Origin: Hordeum vulgare subsp. vulgare | Lineage: Eukaryota; Streptophyta; Magnoliopsida; Poales; Poaceae | Assembly (NCBI RefSeq): GCF_904849725.1 | Contig: NC_058521.1 | Span: 345,944,638-346,008,637 of the forward strand | Reading direction: 5' to 3' | DNA: 64,000 nucleotides | In this document: positions 23,517 through 35,640 of the stretch, one piece after another | Layout of the letters: each line of letters begins with the position of its first letter | Position numbering within the stretch: the first letter of the stretch is position 1 | Made by a program: the position numbers and the translations under genes | The notes under the pieces: model-generated | What the model was told of the DNA's origin: nothing | Database searches by the model: none | What the model saw: the letters and a program-made list of their open reading frames with translations, nothing else

Positions 23517-24517
23517 CGCCTTAGTTTCCTCTACCGGTGTTATATTCCATAATCAAGAGCTCCTAACACGCTCGGGGTTGTCATGGGGACCCCCTTGATA
23601 GTTTGTCTTAGCTTAAAACTGTTCTGGCAAGAACCGACTTTGGTACTACATTTGCCTAATAACTAATAAAAAGTATAGGGAGCCGCCGGCACATACGGAG
23701 TAATTAATCAACCCCCTGGGCCAGTGCTCCGCATGAGTGTAGGTCCAACCTATCAACCGCTGGTGGCTACTAGGGGAAACTCTGTGATTGGCCTACTGTA
23801 AGATTGGACAATCCGTCATGTCCTGAGAACGAGATACGCGTCTCCTATTGGTTTGTCGACATGTCAAGCTGTTTTGCTGGACTTGTTTTACGTTTTACAA
23901 AATATCTTTTGCATTGGGATTCCGATGGTGCTTTGGGCTATCTCATAGTTGAGGTTTTCCACTAAGGAATCCGAGGAGATCACGAGTTTCATGATCGACG
24001 CTTTCTATGCGGCTTGTGGTAATTTGTGATGGACTAGTTGGAGAACCCATGCATGATTAAATCTTTCAGAAAGATGTCGCAAACTTCAAAACTTTGTTTA
24101 ACATCTGGTTCTAGATAACTTGAAGTTAACTTAATTAAAACTTTCCAACTGTGTATGTAATTCTTTATCCGGAAGAGGACAAGGTGGGGTTATGGGTCAC
24201 GTAAGTAGGTATTTAGGATCATTCATTTGATCATCATTAGTTCACGTCTGTTATGCATAGTTCATCCCCCTCTTTTAATTTTTTACTCGTAAGTTAGCCA
24301 CTCAAATAAATGCTTAGTCGCTTCCATTAGCCTCACCACTTAACCATACCTCATCCATTAAGCTTTGCTAATCTTGATACCATTGGAAATGAGATGGTTG
24401 AGTCCGTGTGGCTCAAAGATTACTACAACAACAGTTGCATGTATAGGTAAATCAATAGTTTGACGTGAGCACGGTGATTGTTCTATTTGGAGTTTCTTCT
24501 TCTTCGATCTAGGATGG
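23517..24517 (+). repeat. 5' LTR of element D, first fragment
   Basis: About 1 kb of non-coding sequence with no ORF of note joins directly to 35343 when the solo LTR is removed. The last five bases (GATGG, 24513-24517) are the target site copied by that insertion. The upstream limit next to the CACTA tract is approximate. No TG terminus was found, so the LTR is truncated here. Confidence 0.6.
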
Positions 24518-25681
24518 TGTGGGGACCCCGACTTCCGAGTCAAGATTTCTGAACGAGCGTGCTCAGCGATCCCAGAGATCAATGCTCATAGAACACACAT
24601 ATGCTGAATAATAAGAGTCTTACATCCAACATACCGGAATAGTACAACACATGACCATATAGGTCAAGTTCACATAGGTAGGGCCTATAAGGCCAAAACG
24701 CACTGATACATCTAATAGAGGAAATCTTGGGGCTAAGCGGGTGCCCATGCCATCAGCCTACACCAACAGGCATTCTGACTAGGAAGCTTCCTAGTTCGCA
24801 GGTCCGTCTCCGATGACGTACTCTTCTCCAAACTCTGGTCATTCCATGTATGGTCAATAACATAACAAGTGGCATGCTAGTGAGTACTTTGAATGAACTC
24901 GCAAACAGCCCATGATATGGATAGCAGCTTAATTGTAAGTAAACATGATCATAGATGGATGTGCAACATAAGCTAGATGATACTTAGAAGAACATGTCAA
25001 AGATATCAACATATATGTTAAGGGATGAACACTCTGGTTCACCCGGTATGACAAGTCACCGAACTTGGTCATATCAACTCTTTCTCAAATATCACTTTTA
25101 ACACACACACATTCACACATGATTTATGCGGAAATGACTGGACGTAGTTTAAGCAGGATTACCCAACTTTCCTTGACCGTGGACACGGCTATTCAAATAG
25201 TTTTACACTCCATAGAGGTTGTACGCTGTACCTATGTGATCCGGGAAACTTTCGTGTCATCCACGACTCCCGGTATATAACATACCCGAGGTAAGTACCC
25301 GATCAATGCATTTCCCCTGACGACACTAGACAAATAGATCCACTCGATTGGTACCGAGCCCACATGATGTACGTCTTACGAGCACCAACTCTGGACAGTA
25401 TCATCCATGCGGGGACCACACATCCTACCTGGCATTGTCATCCTACCTGGCATGACCGCGTCACGAGAGTGACCACACATCACTCCCGTCACTAGTAATG
25501 TGGCTCTTTGCTAGCACCGACCAGAGTAATCAACAAAGCCCCATCCCATAAAGGGGTAACATGGTCGCACATGTAAGGTTGGGACGATCGACACATCATA
25601 AATCTAATCCCATTTCCCAAACCACTCACACCAAAATACTTCCCGGCGCACCACTTCTCCACATGTGGTCACCTAACTCAT

Positions 25682-27227
25682 TTCTATCCCACAGACAACA
25701 GCGCCAGAAATTGACACGTTGACTGAGGCTGGGCTTGCGTTGGTTCTTCCCTTGAAGAGGAAAGGATGATGCAGCACAGGAGCAGTAAGTATTTCCCTCA
25801 GTTTGAGAACCAAGGTATCAATCCAGAAGGAGGGTCTCGTCAAGTCCAGAGTACGTGCGCAAACACAAACAAGCTTGCACCCAACGCTTCAACGGGATTG
25901 TCAATCCCTTCAAGATTGTTTGCAAAGTGAGATCTGAAGGCGGAAAGTGCAACGAAGTAAAAAGTGTAAGGCTGAAAATATGGTTTGGAGTAGACCCTCG
26001 GGGCCATAGTGTTCACTAGAGGCTTCTCTCAAAATAGCAAGTATCATGGTGGGTGAACAAATACTGTCGAGCAATTGATAGAACCGCGCAAAGTCATGAC
26101 GATATCTAAGGCAATGATCATACATATAGGCATCACGTCCGAGACAAGTAGACCGATACTTTCTGCACTACTACTATTACTCCACACATCGACCGCTATC
26201 CAACATGCATCAAGTGTATTGAGTTCATGACGAATAGAGTAACGCTTTAAGCAAGATGACATGATGTAGAGGGACAATCTCAAACCCATGATGAAAACCC
26301 CATCTTGTTACCCTTGATGGCAACAACACGATGCGTGCCTCGCCGCTCCTTCTTTCACTGGGTGAGGTCACCACACGGTATGAACCCAAAACCAAGCACT
26401 TCTCCCATTGCAAGAATCATAGATCTAGTTGGCCAACAAAACCCACAACTCGAAGAGAATTAGAAGGATATGAAATCATGCATAAGAGAGATCAGAAGAA
26501 ACTCAAATAAGATTCATAGATAATCTGATCATAAATCCACAATTCACCGGATCTCGACAAACACACCACAAAAGAAGATTACATCGGATAGATCTCCATG
26601 AAGAGAATGGAGAACTTTGTATTGAAGATCCAAGAGAGAGAAGAAGCTATCTAGCTGCTAGCTATGGACCCGCAGGTCTATGGTGAACTACTCACGCATC
26701 ATCGGAGAGGTCATGGTGTTGATGAAGAAGCCCTTTGTGTCCGAATCTCCCCTCCGGCAGGGAACCAGAACGTGCCCCAGATGGGATCTTGCGGAGACAG
26801 AAGCTTGCGGCGGCGGAAAAGTGATTTCGATGATCTCCTGATTTTTTCTGGAATTTATGGGAATATATACGCGAAAGACCTAGGTCAGGGGACATCCAGG
26901 GGGCCCACAAGCCTGGATGGTGCGACCCCCTGGCCGCGGGGTGGAGGCTTGTGGGGTCCCTAGGGCTCCCCTGCCTTGGCTCCCAAGCTCCCCGATCTTC
27001 TTCCATTCCAAAAATAAATGTTTTCGGGGATTTTCTTCCGTTTGGACTCCGTTTCGAAATATCCTTTGAAAGGGGTCAAAAACATGGCAAAAAAAGGGAA
27101 CTAGCACTTGGCACTGAGTTAATAAGTTAGTCCCAAAAAGTATATAAAAGGCATGCAAAACATCCAAAGTTTGACAAGATAATAGCATGAGACCATCAAA
27201 AATTATAGATACGTTGGAGACGTATCA
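25682..27227 (-). repeat. 3' LTR of element B
   Basis: 1546 bp, element-strand start TGATACGTCTCCAACG at 27227. The end at 25682 reads ttctatccca where the other LTR has tgctatccca, so the terminal TG is mutated on the window strand. TATA-like sequence near 26860-26870 and inverted arms at 26901-26956. Confidence 0.93.
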
Positions 27228-29899
27228 AGCATCCCCAAGCTTAACTCCTGCTCGTCCTCGAGTAGGGAAGTGATAAAGAATGAATTTTTGATGTGGAATG
27301 CTACCTAGCATAGTTGTCCTTTGCAACTTCTTTCACGTGACATGAATTTTCAGATTCGTAAGATTCAAAACTATAGTTTGTATTGACATGAAAACGGTAA
27401 TACTTCAAGCAAACTAGCAAAGTAATCAAGAACTTTTAAAATAACAAGGCCAAAGAAAGTTATCCCTACAAAATCATATAGTCTGGCTATGCTCCATCAT
27501 CCTCACACAACTAATGTGAATAACTATCACGCAATACATGAGCGCGAGCCATGGATATAGCACTATATGTGGAATAGAGTGTGGTGGTGGTTCTGAGACA
27601 AAAAGGAGGAGATGGTCCCATTGACTCGGCATATCAATAGGCTATGGAGATGCCCATTAATAGATATCAATGCGAATGAGTAGGGATTGCCATACAAGAG
27701 ATGCACTAGAGCTATAAGTATGTGAAAGCTCAAGAAGAAAACTAGGGGGTGTGCATCCAACTTGCTTGCTCACGAAGACCTAGGGCAATTTTGAGGAAGC
27801 TCATCATTGGAATATACAAGCCAAGTTATAAAACGAAGATTCCCACTAGCATATGGTAGTGACAAAGCAAGAAGCTCTCAGTCATGAAGAACATGGTGCT
27901 AACATGAAGCACAAGTGTGGAAAAAAGATAGTAGCATTGTCCCTTCTCTCTTTTCTTTTTTTTTGATTTGGGCTCTTAGGCCTCTTTTTTTCTTTTCCTT
28001 TCTTTTTTCTTTTCTTTTTGGGCTCTTTGGGTTCTTTTTTTTATTTCCTCGCATGGGACAATGCTCTAATAGTGATGATCATCACACTTTTATTTACTCA
28101 CAGCTCAAAGATCACAATGATGATGACTCCATAGGAAATGCCTCCGGCAGTGTACCGGGATGTGCAACGATCTAGCATGGCGTATGACGTTGAAACATCT
28201 CGCTAGCTATCTTACGATCATGCGATGGAAATATGAGAGTGATGGCACAAGTCATGAGACGGAAGGGTGGGAGTTGCATGGCAATATATCTCGGAATGGC
28301 TATGAAAATGCCATTGTAGGTAGGTATGGTGGCTGTTTTGAGGAAGTAATTTGGTGGGTATGTGCACCAGCAAGAATTGCGCAGCACTAGAGAGGCTAGT
28401 AATGGTGGAAGGTGAAAGTGCATCTATACCATGGGCTCACATTAGTCATGAAGAACTCACATACTTATTGCGAAAGTTTTTATTAGTAATCTAAACAAAG
28501 TTCTAAACGCATACTCCGAGGGGAAGGGTTGGTAGGTGTAAATCATCGCACGATCCCGACCTCAACACACAGGATGACAATCAATAGATCAATTATGCTC
28601 CGACTTCCTAACATAGCGGTTCACCATACGTGCATGCTACCGGAAGCACTAACTTCAACACAAGTAATTCTAGATTCACAACACCCTACTAACATTACTC
28701 TCTATATTACCGAATCCACGTCTCAAAACTAATTGAGAGGAATCGAAACTTCTCTTTCTACTCAATGCACATGAAGATGGAGGTTTTTGCATCCTCTTTG
28801 GGTACCTATTACATTTGGGACTACTTTCATAGCATAAGCCAACTACCAAGTGACACACCGCCGTGCTCTAAAGATATAAGTGAAGCACAAGAGCAAAAGT
28901 ATCTAGCTCAAAATATATAAGTGAAGCACTAGAGCAAAAGTATCTAGCTCAAAACATATAAGTGAAGCACTGTGAGCATTCTAGCAAAATCACGATGAGT
29001 GCATGTCTCTCTCTCTCAAAAAGATGTGCATCAAAGATGATTGTGACACAACAAAAAGAAAAGACTCCTAAGATACAAGACGCTCCAAGCAAAACACATA
29101 CCATGTGGTGAATAAAAATATAGCTCCAAGTAATGTTACCGATGATTGAAGACGAAAGAGGGGATGCCTTCCCGGGAAATCCCCAAGCTTAGGCTTTTTG
29201 GTGTCCTTGAATTTGGCTTGGGCTGCCTAGGGCATCCCCAAGATTGAGCTCTTTCCACTCCTTATCTCTTTATCCATGAGAACATCACCCAAAACTTGAA
29301 AACTTCACAACACAAAACTTAAACAGAAACTTGTGATAACATTAGTACAAGAAAACAAACTACCACTTCTTTTGGTACTGTAGCAAACTTGAGTTCTATC
29401 TATACGATGATGGGCTACTGTATTTTCACTTTTCTATGGCTAGTACCCCCCGATACTAACCATAGTTTCATCAAAACAAGCAACCAACTCAACAAAAACA
29501 AAATTTGTCAAAAACAGACCAGTTTGTAGCAATTTGTATACTTAGTATACTTTTGGTACCTCAAAAAATATGAACAATTACGACAGCCTGGGAAAAAAGC
29601 ATATCAATCAGCAGCAAAAAGAATCAACTCAAAAGCTCTTTCTTTATAAAAAATGAAAAATCATCTCGTGAGCGAAAAGTTTCTGTGTTTTTCCAGCAGG
29701 ATCAAACAACCATTACCAAGACTAGTCATAAAGGCTTTGCTTGGCTCAAACACAAAAATAAACACAACAAAAACACAATCACAACTGAATTGTGAAAGCG
29801 TGGACGCAACAAAACAGAAATAGAAAGAAAAATTCATTGGGTTGCCTCCCTACATGCGTTATTGTTTAACGCCCTTAGCTAGGCATAGAAGCGATAGAA
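27228..29899 (-). other. Non-coding 3' half of element B interior
   Basis: Similar to 686-3325 of element A, about 2.7 kb without a credible gene. The polypurine tract AAGCTTGGGGATGC (minus strand, 27229-27242) abuts the 3' LTR. A second AAGCTTGGGG is at 29181-29190. Short T-rich runs near 27950-28045 expand a stretch that is shorter in A. Confidence 0.78.
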
Positions 29900-30601
29900 T
29901 CACGTATCGTCGTCTTTGGTGCTCAAACCATAAGTACCGTGATCGCTTATCATCTTATGGTTTTCATCTTTCTTGCTAGAAGATTCACCACTACTTTTAG
30001 GAACAAAAAAAAACATGGTGATTTTATTGTGGACAAAATTTGGAGTATTCTGCACAGCGGCAAAAGTGGAACCCAAGTTGGTTATAACATCCTCTAGTTT
30101 GCCAATCCTAGCGGAATCATGACCTAGCTTTTCGTTAACTGTGGGTTCTGTCTCCTTTAAATTTTTCAAAACCATTCCCACTATGGATCCGTACTGAGTT
30201 ATTTGATTGTGGATCTTTTTATCCAAATTCTCAATGAGTTCAATCGTAGCAACTTTATTTTCAATAGCGTCCAGCCTACGCATCACATGTTCCAGAGTTA
30301 AGGTAGTTCCATTAACCATGAGTGGGGGTGAGCCTACCAAATTTATCACAGCTCCATAAGAATTAACGGTATGTCTACCCAAGAAATTTCCACATACGAT
30401 GGTGTCAAGAATATATCTATTCCAAGGAGAAACACCCACATAAAAACTGCGAAGCAAGATGGTAGTGGATTGCTTATGAGTAGATCTACTCTGAGCATTG
30501 CAAATCCTATACCAAGCGTCCTTTAAGTTTTCTTCCTCAATTTGTTTGAAATTGAGAACTTCGCTCTCGGGAGTATCATTCGAAGTGGTGGATCTAGCCA
30601 T
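29900..30601 (-). CDS. gag: Element B gag-like ORF, 233 aa, Athila type
   Basis: The frame starts at ATG 30601, about 200 bases after the primer site, and stays open to 29900; an upstream extension to 30733 is probably leader. The protein holds a gag landmark NLKDAWYRICNAQ (about residues 24-36), followed by ILLRSFYVGVSPWNRYILD (about 47-65), which are typical of the back half of the Gypsy gag domain. A probable coiled region with Leu/Ile/Lys follows (about 105-150), then a Ser/Lys/Asp tail. The front half of gag and the zinc knuckle are absent, so it is a shortened gag. An intact frame in a pol-less element suggests recent activity or selection, but could be chance. Confidence 0.65.
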   Translation of the reverse strand: MARSTTSNDTPESEVLNFKQIEEENLKDAWYRICNAQSRSTHKQSTTILLRSFYVGVSPWNRYILDTIVCGNFLGRHTVNSYGAVINLVGSPPLMVNGTTLTLEHVMRRLDAIENKVATIELIENLDKKIHNQITQYGSIVGMVLKNLKETEPTVNEKLGHDSARIGKLEDVITNLGSTFAAVQNTPNFVHNKITMFFFVPKSSGESSSKKDENHKMISDHGTYGLSTKDDDT

Positions 30602-30804
30602 GAGAACGGGTAGACTATCCCACACAGACGAACAGAGAGTAAGCGAGAGGAAAGGAGCGAACGAAAATGCGAACGAAAGAGGCAAACGTAAAAGGAAAAT
30701 TGGTGAAGTGGGGGACAGGAAAGCGAGAGGCAACTGGCAAAAAAATTAAATGCAAGATATGAGTTTGCAACACCTACTTGGATGAGTTCTTGACTTGATC
30801 TTCC

Positions 30805-30822
30805 TCCCCGGCAACGGCGCCA
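30805..30822 (-). other. tRNA-Asp primer-binding site of element B
   Basis: TCCCCGGCAACGGCGCCA on the plus strand, a perfect match to the 3' end of plant tRNA-Asp, ten bases inside the 5' LTR. Identical to the site in element A. Confidence 0.9.
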
Positions 30823-30832
30823 GAAATTCTTG

Positions 30833-32384
30833 TGCTATCCCATAGACAACAACGCCAGAAATTGACACGTTGACAGAGGCTGGGCTTGTGTTGGTTCTTC
30901 CCTTGAAGAGGAAAGGGTGATGCATCACAGGAGCAGTAAGTATTTCCCTCAGTTTCAGAACCAAGGTATCGATCTAGAAGGAGGGTCTCGTCAAGTCCAG
31001 AGTACCTGCGCAAACACAAACAAGCTTGCAACCAACACTTCAAAGGGGTTGTCAATCCCTTCAAGATTGTTTGCAAAGTGAGATCTGAAGGTAGAAAGTA
31101 CAACGAAGTAAAAAGTGTAAGGCTAAAAATATGGTGTGGAGTAGACCCTAGGGGCCATAGTGATCACTAGAGGCTTCTCCCAAAATAGCAAGTATCACGG
31201 TGGGTGAACAAATTACTGTCGAGCAATTGATAGAACCGCGCAAAGTCATGACGATATCTAAGGCAATGATCATACATATAGGCATCACATCCGAGACAAG
31301 TAGACCGATACTTTCTGCACTACTACTATTACTCCACACATCGACCGCTATCCAGCATGCATCTAGTGTATTGAGTTCATGACGAACAGAGTAACGCTTT
31401 AAGCAAGATGACTTGATGTAGAGGGACAATCTCAAACCAATGATGAAAACCCCATCTTTTTACCCTTGATGGCAACAACACGATGCGTGCCTCACTACCC
31501 CTTCTATCACTGGGTGAGGTCACCGCACGGTATGAACCCAAAACCAAGCACTTCTCCCATTGCAAGAATCATAGATCTAGTTAGCCAGACAAAACCCACA
31601 ACTCGAAGAGAATTACAAGGATATGAAATCATGCATAAGAGAGATCAGAAGAATCTCAAATAAGATTCATAGATAATCTGATCATAAATCCACAATTAAT
31701 CGGATCTCGACAAACACACCGCAAAAGAACGTTAAATCGGATAGATCTCCATGAAGATCATGGAGAACTTTGTATTGAAGGTCCAAGAGAGATAAGAAAC
31801 CATCTAGCTACTAGCTATGGACCCGTAGGTCTATGGTGAACTACTCACGCATCATCGGAGAGTTCATGGTGTCGATGAAGAAGCCCTCCGTGTCCGAATC
31901 TCCCCTCCGGCAGGGCAACAGAACGTGCCCCAGATGGGATCTTGCGGAGACAGAAGCTTGCGGTGGCAAAAAACTGATTTCGATAATCTCCTGATTTTTT
32001 CTAGAATTTATGGGAATATATAGGCGAAAGACCTAGGTCAGGGAACGTCTAGGGGGGCAACAAGCCTGGATGGCGCGGCCCCCCTCGCTGGGGGGTGGAG
32101 GCTTGTGGGGCCCCTGGGGCTCCCCTGCCTTGGCTCCCAAGCTCCCCGATCTTCTTCCGGTCCAGAAAAAATCTTTTTGGGGGATTTTCTTCCGTTCGGA
32201 CTTCGTTTCAAAATCTCCTCTGAAAGGGGTCAAAAATATTGAAAAAACAGGAACTGGCACTTGGCACTGAGTTAATAAGTTAGTCCCCAAAAATATATAA
32301 AAGGCATGCAAAAGATCCAAAGTTTGACAAGATAATAGCATGAAACCATCAAAAATTATAGATACGTTGGAGACGTACGTATCA
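30833..32384 (-). repeat. 5' LTR of element B
   Basis: 1552 bp, from TGATACG at 32384 (element start) to GGGATAGCA at 30833. The outer end has an extra ACGT (gacgtacgtatca instead of gacgtatca), a small change after insertion. TATA-like box at 32012-32025 and inverted arms around 32058-32110. It resembles the 3' LTR closely with scattered differences, so the insertion is not very recent. Confidence 0.93.
32012..32025 (-). promoter_or_regulatory. TATA-like box in 5' LTR of element B
   Basis: Minus-strand GCCTATATATTCCC at the same LTR position as in element A. It is the likely promoter of B transcripts. Confidence 0.6.
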
Positions 32385-33702
32385 CTCATCATCACCGTTG
32401 GGCATTAGTGGCACCCGACGGGGTTTTCATAGAACCTTTGATATATACCATCATCATGCTCATGCTTCTATTATGCTTAACTCTACTTGTCAACAAGATA
32501 TTAGCGTGACCCTCATAGGTGGTAGGATCATGCTCAAATGCAAGTGCTCAGTAGGAGCCATCGGAAATATCATATCGATGATTTACCAAATATTCATGAT
32601 CATATGCAATGGGAATAATTGGTCTACTAGCATGCCATATAATATTTGCTCAAACATGTTCAAAGGGCTACTTGCCTTGATCAGCTAAGTATCCAGGGTC
32701 TTCGGGGTCTTCAAGTCCAACTCCTTTGTGAAACGTGGTATCTATCGTCGTAGTAAAAAATAAATAATAAGTAGCTCAATAAAAAATAGAGCACAACCTC
32801 ACTTTAAAAATGTTGCTTTGTTCTGATAAATCCTTATCACCATGTTGAAAATTTTTGTCTCTGGTTTGGATGAAGGAATCATTTTAAAAAATCATTATAA
32901 CAGAAGTTATAATATTCAAAATAGCCTTTTTAATTATTACTAAACAAAAGTTATAATATTTGTGTAAAGGCTCGATTAAATTCTACTCATATGTAGAAGA
33001 ATTATGGTGAAAAAATAATAAAATTTTGTTGGACAACAAACTTTATATAAATCCTTTAAAATGGGATTAAATAGTAAAATGAAAGGGGCTAAGGCTCAGG
33101 CCTGGCTCGACCTATGGCTTGGGCAGGCCCAGCTAGCCAGCCAGCCAGCCAGCCCAGGCGCACGCGCGGCCAGGTTCAAACCTGACACGCGGGCCCCTGC
33201 GGTCAGCGGTAGAGAGGAGAGAGGGGGAGAGAGAAGAGCCACCGACAGGTGTGCCCCACCTGTCGGGGCCGTCTTACACCTCTGGACAGAGGGGAGGGCG
33301 GGCATGCCGGCGACGCTATCGATGCCCTCGAGCCCAACTGATGGCAGAAATGGAACCAGATCACAGTCCGTGCTGGATGGTGGTCGAGGGGTCAATGGGA
33401 AGGCCCTGGTTCACCGGCACGATGTGGCTGCGGCGGAGCCGGTTCGGGAGGTTGATGAACTAGGTGCTACGGGCAGGGATTAGCTAAGGGAGGTGATGGG
33501 GAAGCTCCCTGAGGCTGCTAGGTTCACGGAGAATGAGAGAGGAGCATCGGAGTTGGCCCGTAGCTCGAGATCGACGGAGCTCCGAAGCGGCGGGGCCTCG
33601 GTCGATCTCGAGCACAGGAGCTCGCTGTGGTCAAATGGAGTGGCTAGAGGTGGAATTTAGGCTCTGTAGGAGTGGGATGGGGTGCTGGATCGAGTGGGAA
33701 GG

Positions 33703-33714
33703 CCTATTTATAGG
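33703..33714 (-). promoter_or_regulatory. TATA box in the C-family solo LTR
   Basis: CCTATTTATAGG at the position matching CTATAAATAG (12679-12688) of the C LTR. A solo LTR can keep an active promoter that reads minus-strand DNA; no transcript evidence is available here. Confidence 0.5.
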
Positions 33715-35342
33715 CCCCCGATGGTGCACCGAGCGGGAGGCGCCAGTGGTTTCACTTCAGCTTGTAGGAGGGGCAGTGAGTGCTCGGGGTGGAAACAACG
33801 ATATGCGGACGTGGTTTAGGACCCGTGTGACCTATTGAGAGGGAGAGAGAGCGAGGAGGAGCATGCATGCGTGGCCATGGTCTTCTGGCTGGATCTAGAA
33901 CGCGCGGGCACGTGTTGTTCCGGTCAACAGAGCGAGGGGGAGGGGCCGTGGGGATGCCCTGATACACAGAGGTTGTCGTGGACACGAATGGGCAACGGGG
34001 GGAGGCTCAAACCGGCCGAGGCTGGCCACCTTTGCTTCTGGTGTGCCCAGCAGCGTGCCTAGAGCACAGTTTTGGCATGCCATGACATGCTTGCGTGCTC
34101 TGGGGCGCTTTGGCCATGTCTGGGGTGTCCTAGGGCTGGGCCTGGAGATTCCTAGCCGTTTGAGATTCTTAAGACTCTGTGTTGGCCATGGGGTGTGATT
34201 AAAGGAGGGATGCCAGCTTTGAACCATAACTTAGAATGAGGTTTTTGGCTCTATTGCTTGGATTCAAAGAGGGGCCACTCTCTTGTAGTTGCGGAGTGGT
34301 GTTGGCTGCTTGGTCAAAGAGTTTGGAGGAAAGTGTATGGGTGAGAAGTGAGGTAGGAGATGCTTTACTAATATGGTACAAGGTGTTCGACAAGTGTTTG
34401 GGATAGCAACACTTCACCACTGGTGGTGAGAGTTAACAGGATCAATTTGGATGCTAAAATAGGACACTCCACCAAATTTGAGCTTCATTGGACAAGTTTG
34501 GCAATGCAAACTTGAAATCACCCCCAAATGGACAGATTTGTCCCTTCCAAAAGGAATGTGGGTAGATTACCCCCTGCAAATCCCATTTTTGGGAGAGACT
34601 CCTCATTTGAGGTGTTGAACATTCCTGCAAAGTTTCAAGCCAGTTGGATAAACTTTGCAATGAAGAGATGATTCAACTTGGTTTTCGACACAGAGGGTTT
34701 AGGATTATTTAGTGAACCAAATCACCTTGGAATGAGGTGAAACTTGGTGTGGCCACCAAATATAGCTTGGGAAGGTTGCTAGAATTTTCTAGGATTTTAT
34801 TAGAAATATTTCGTTTGAAAAATATTTCCAAAGATCAAAATAGATAGAATAGGTTTTTAAGGATTTTATCTAATATTTTTAATATAAATAGGGGTTGAAA
34901 ATATTATGTATGGAAAATATATGTCCTCTAAGTATCTCCAAATTTTCTCAGTTTTTCCTAAGGCAGAAAAGTAATTTTTCATATAGAAATATCATTTCTG
35001 GCCTCAAAAATGGACATGCATATAAAATAGGAAAATTATTTTATGATTTTGGTGTATTAAATAGTCCTAAAACCATATTACCATCTTTGGGTAAAGGTAC
35101 TCCCTTGTCATCAAGGACTTGCAAAGCAACGCAAAGCAAGGTTTTGAAATAGTCCAAAATAAGAAAAATAATATTTGGGAAAAATCATGTGATGAAAATA
35201 TGGTTTCTGAACCCACTCATCAAGCATACAAACACACAATGACAATCATGGCACTTACACCACTAGTTTTTTAATTTTTTTAAATAAACTCAGATTTTGA
35301 TACTAAAGTGGATGTGAGGTGAAAACAGGGTGTGACAGATGG

Positions 35343-35625
35343 GTTCCAGGCCGGCAGCGTGGGATAGCAAGGATGGAAGTCATTCTTTTATCGTTTGTTT
35401 TTGCGTGTAGTAGGACCCTGCTCGTCTGCATGGTGATTGAATATGTTGTTCTATTGATGTGATCTTGATGTAGCTTGTGGCGAGTGTAAGCCAACTCTTT
35501 ATACTCATCTTTTCAGTACATGTACTTGTAACTATATCCATTCTTGGAAAACGACGAGATGCGCTTCTATCTCTGTTGAGGCCCTCGCGCCAAAATAAGG
35601 ATAGGATCAAATCTTGGGCGTTAAA
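35343..35625 (+). repeat. 5' LTR of element D, last fragment
   Basis: Continues the fragment that ends at 24517. It ends ttgggcgttaaa, three bases before the Met-tRNA primer site; ttaca is the expected end, so the terminal CA seems mutated. No gene here. Confidence 0.65.
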
Positions 35626-35628
35626 AGT

Positions 35629-35640
35629 TGGTATCAGAGA
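35629..35640 (+). other. Initiator Met-tRNA primer-binding site of element D
   Basis: TGGTATCAGAG matches the complement of the 3' end of plant initiator tRNA-Met, used by many Copia and Gypsy elements. It lies just inside the LTR end and shows that D reads on the plus strand. Confidence 0.8.

Larger units (their letters stand above)
25682..32384 (-). mobile_element. Element B: complete non-autonomous Athila-like Gypsy
   Basis: Both LTRs (25682-27227 and 30833-32384), a perfect tRNA-Asp primer site, a polypurine tract and the 5-bp target duplication CTCAT (25677-25681, 32385-32389) are all visible. The intact version of the target is seen in the C LTR at about 13940-13960, where the sequence runs through without a break. 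The interior is 3.6 kb with one gag-like ORF and no pol, so it moved in trans. It inserted after the host solo LTR was in place or while its full-length parent was. It shares LTR and interior layout with element A but has a different ORF. Confidence 0.95.
24518..35337 (-). mobile_element. Solo LTR of the element C family, interrupted by element B
   Basis: The two parts (24518-25681 and 32390-35337, 4112 bp together) are the reverse complement of the C LTR at 11045-15100. They start TGTGGGGACC and end GGGTGTGACA, the exact LTR ends. GATGG flanks both sides (24513-24517, 35338-35342), so an entire element inserted here and then lost its interior by LTR-LTR recombination. No gag or pol remains. 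The GC-rich middle (33060-34060) contains chance ORFs and a TATA-like box. A run of CCAG repeats sits at 33134-33154. Confidence 0.93.

Noticed and set aside
33061..33483. 140-codon frame in the solo LTR
   Set aside because: Runs over CCAG repeats and GC-rich LTR sequence; the matching C LTR has no corresponding frame.
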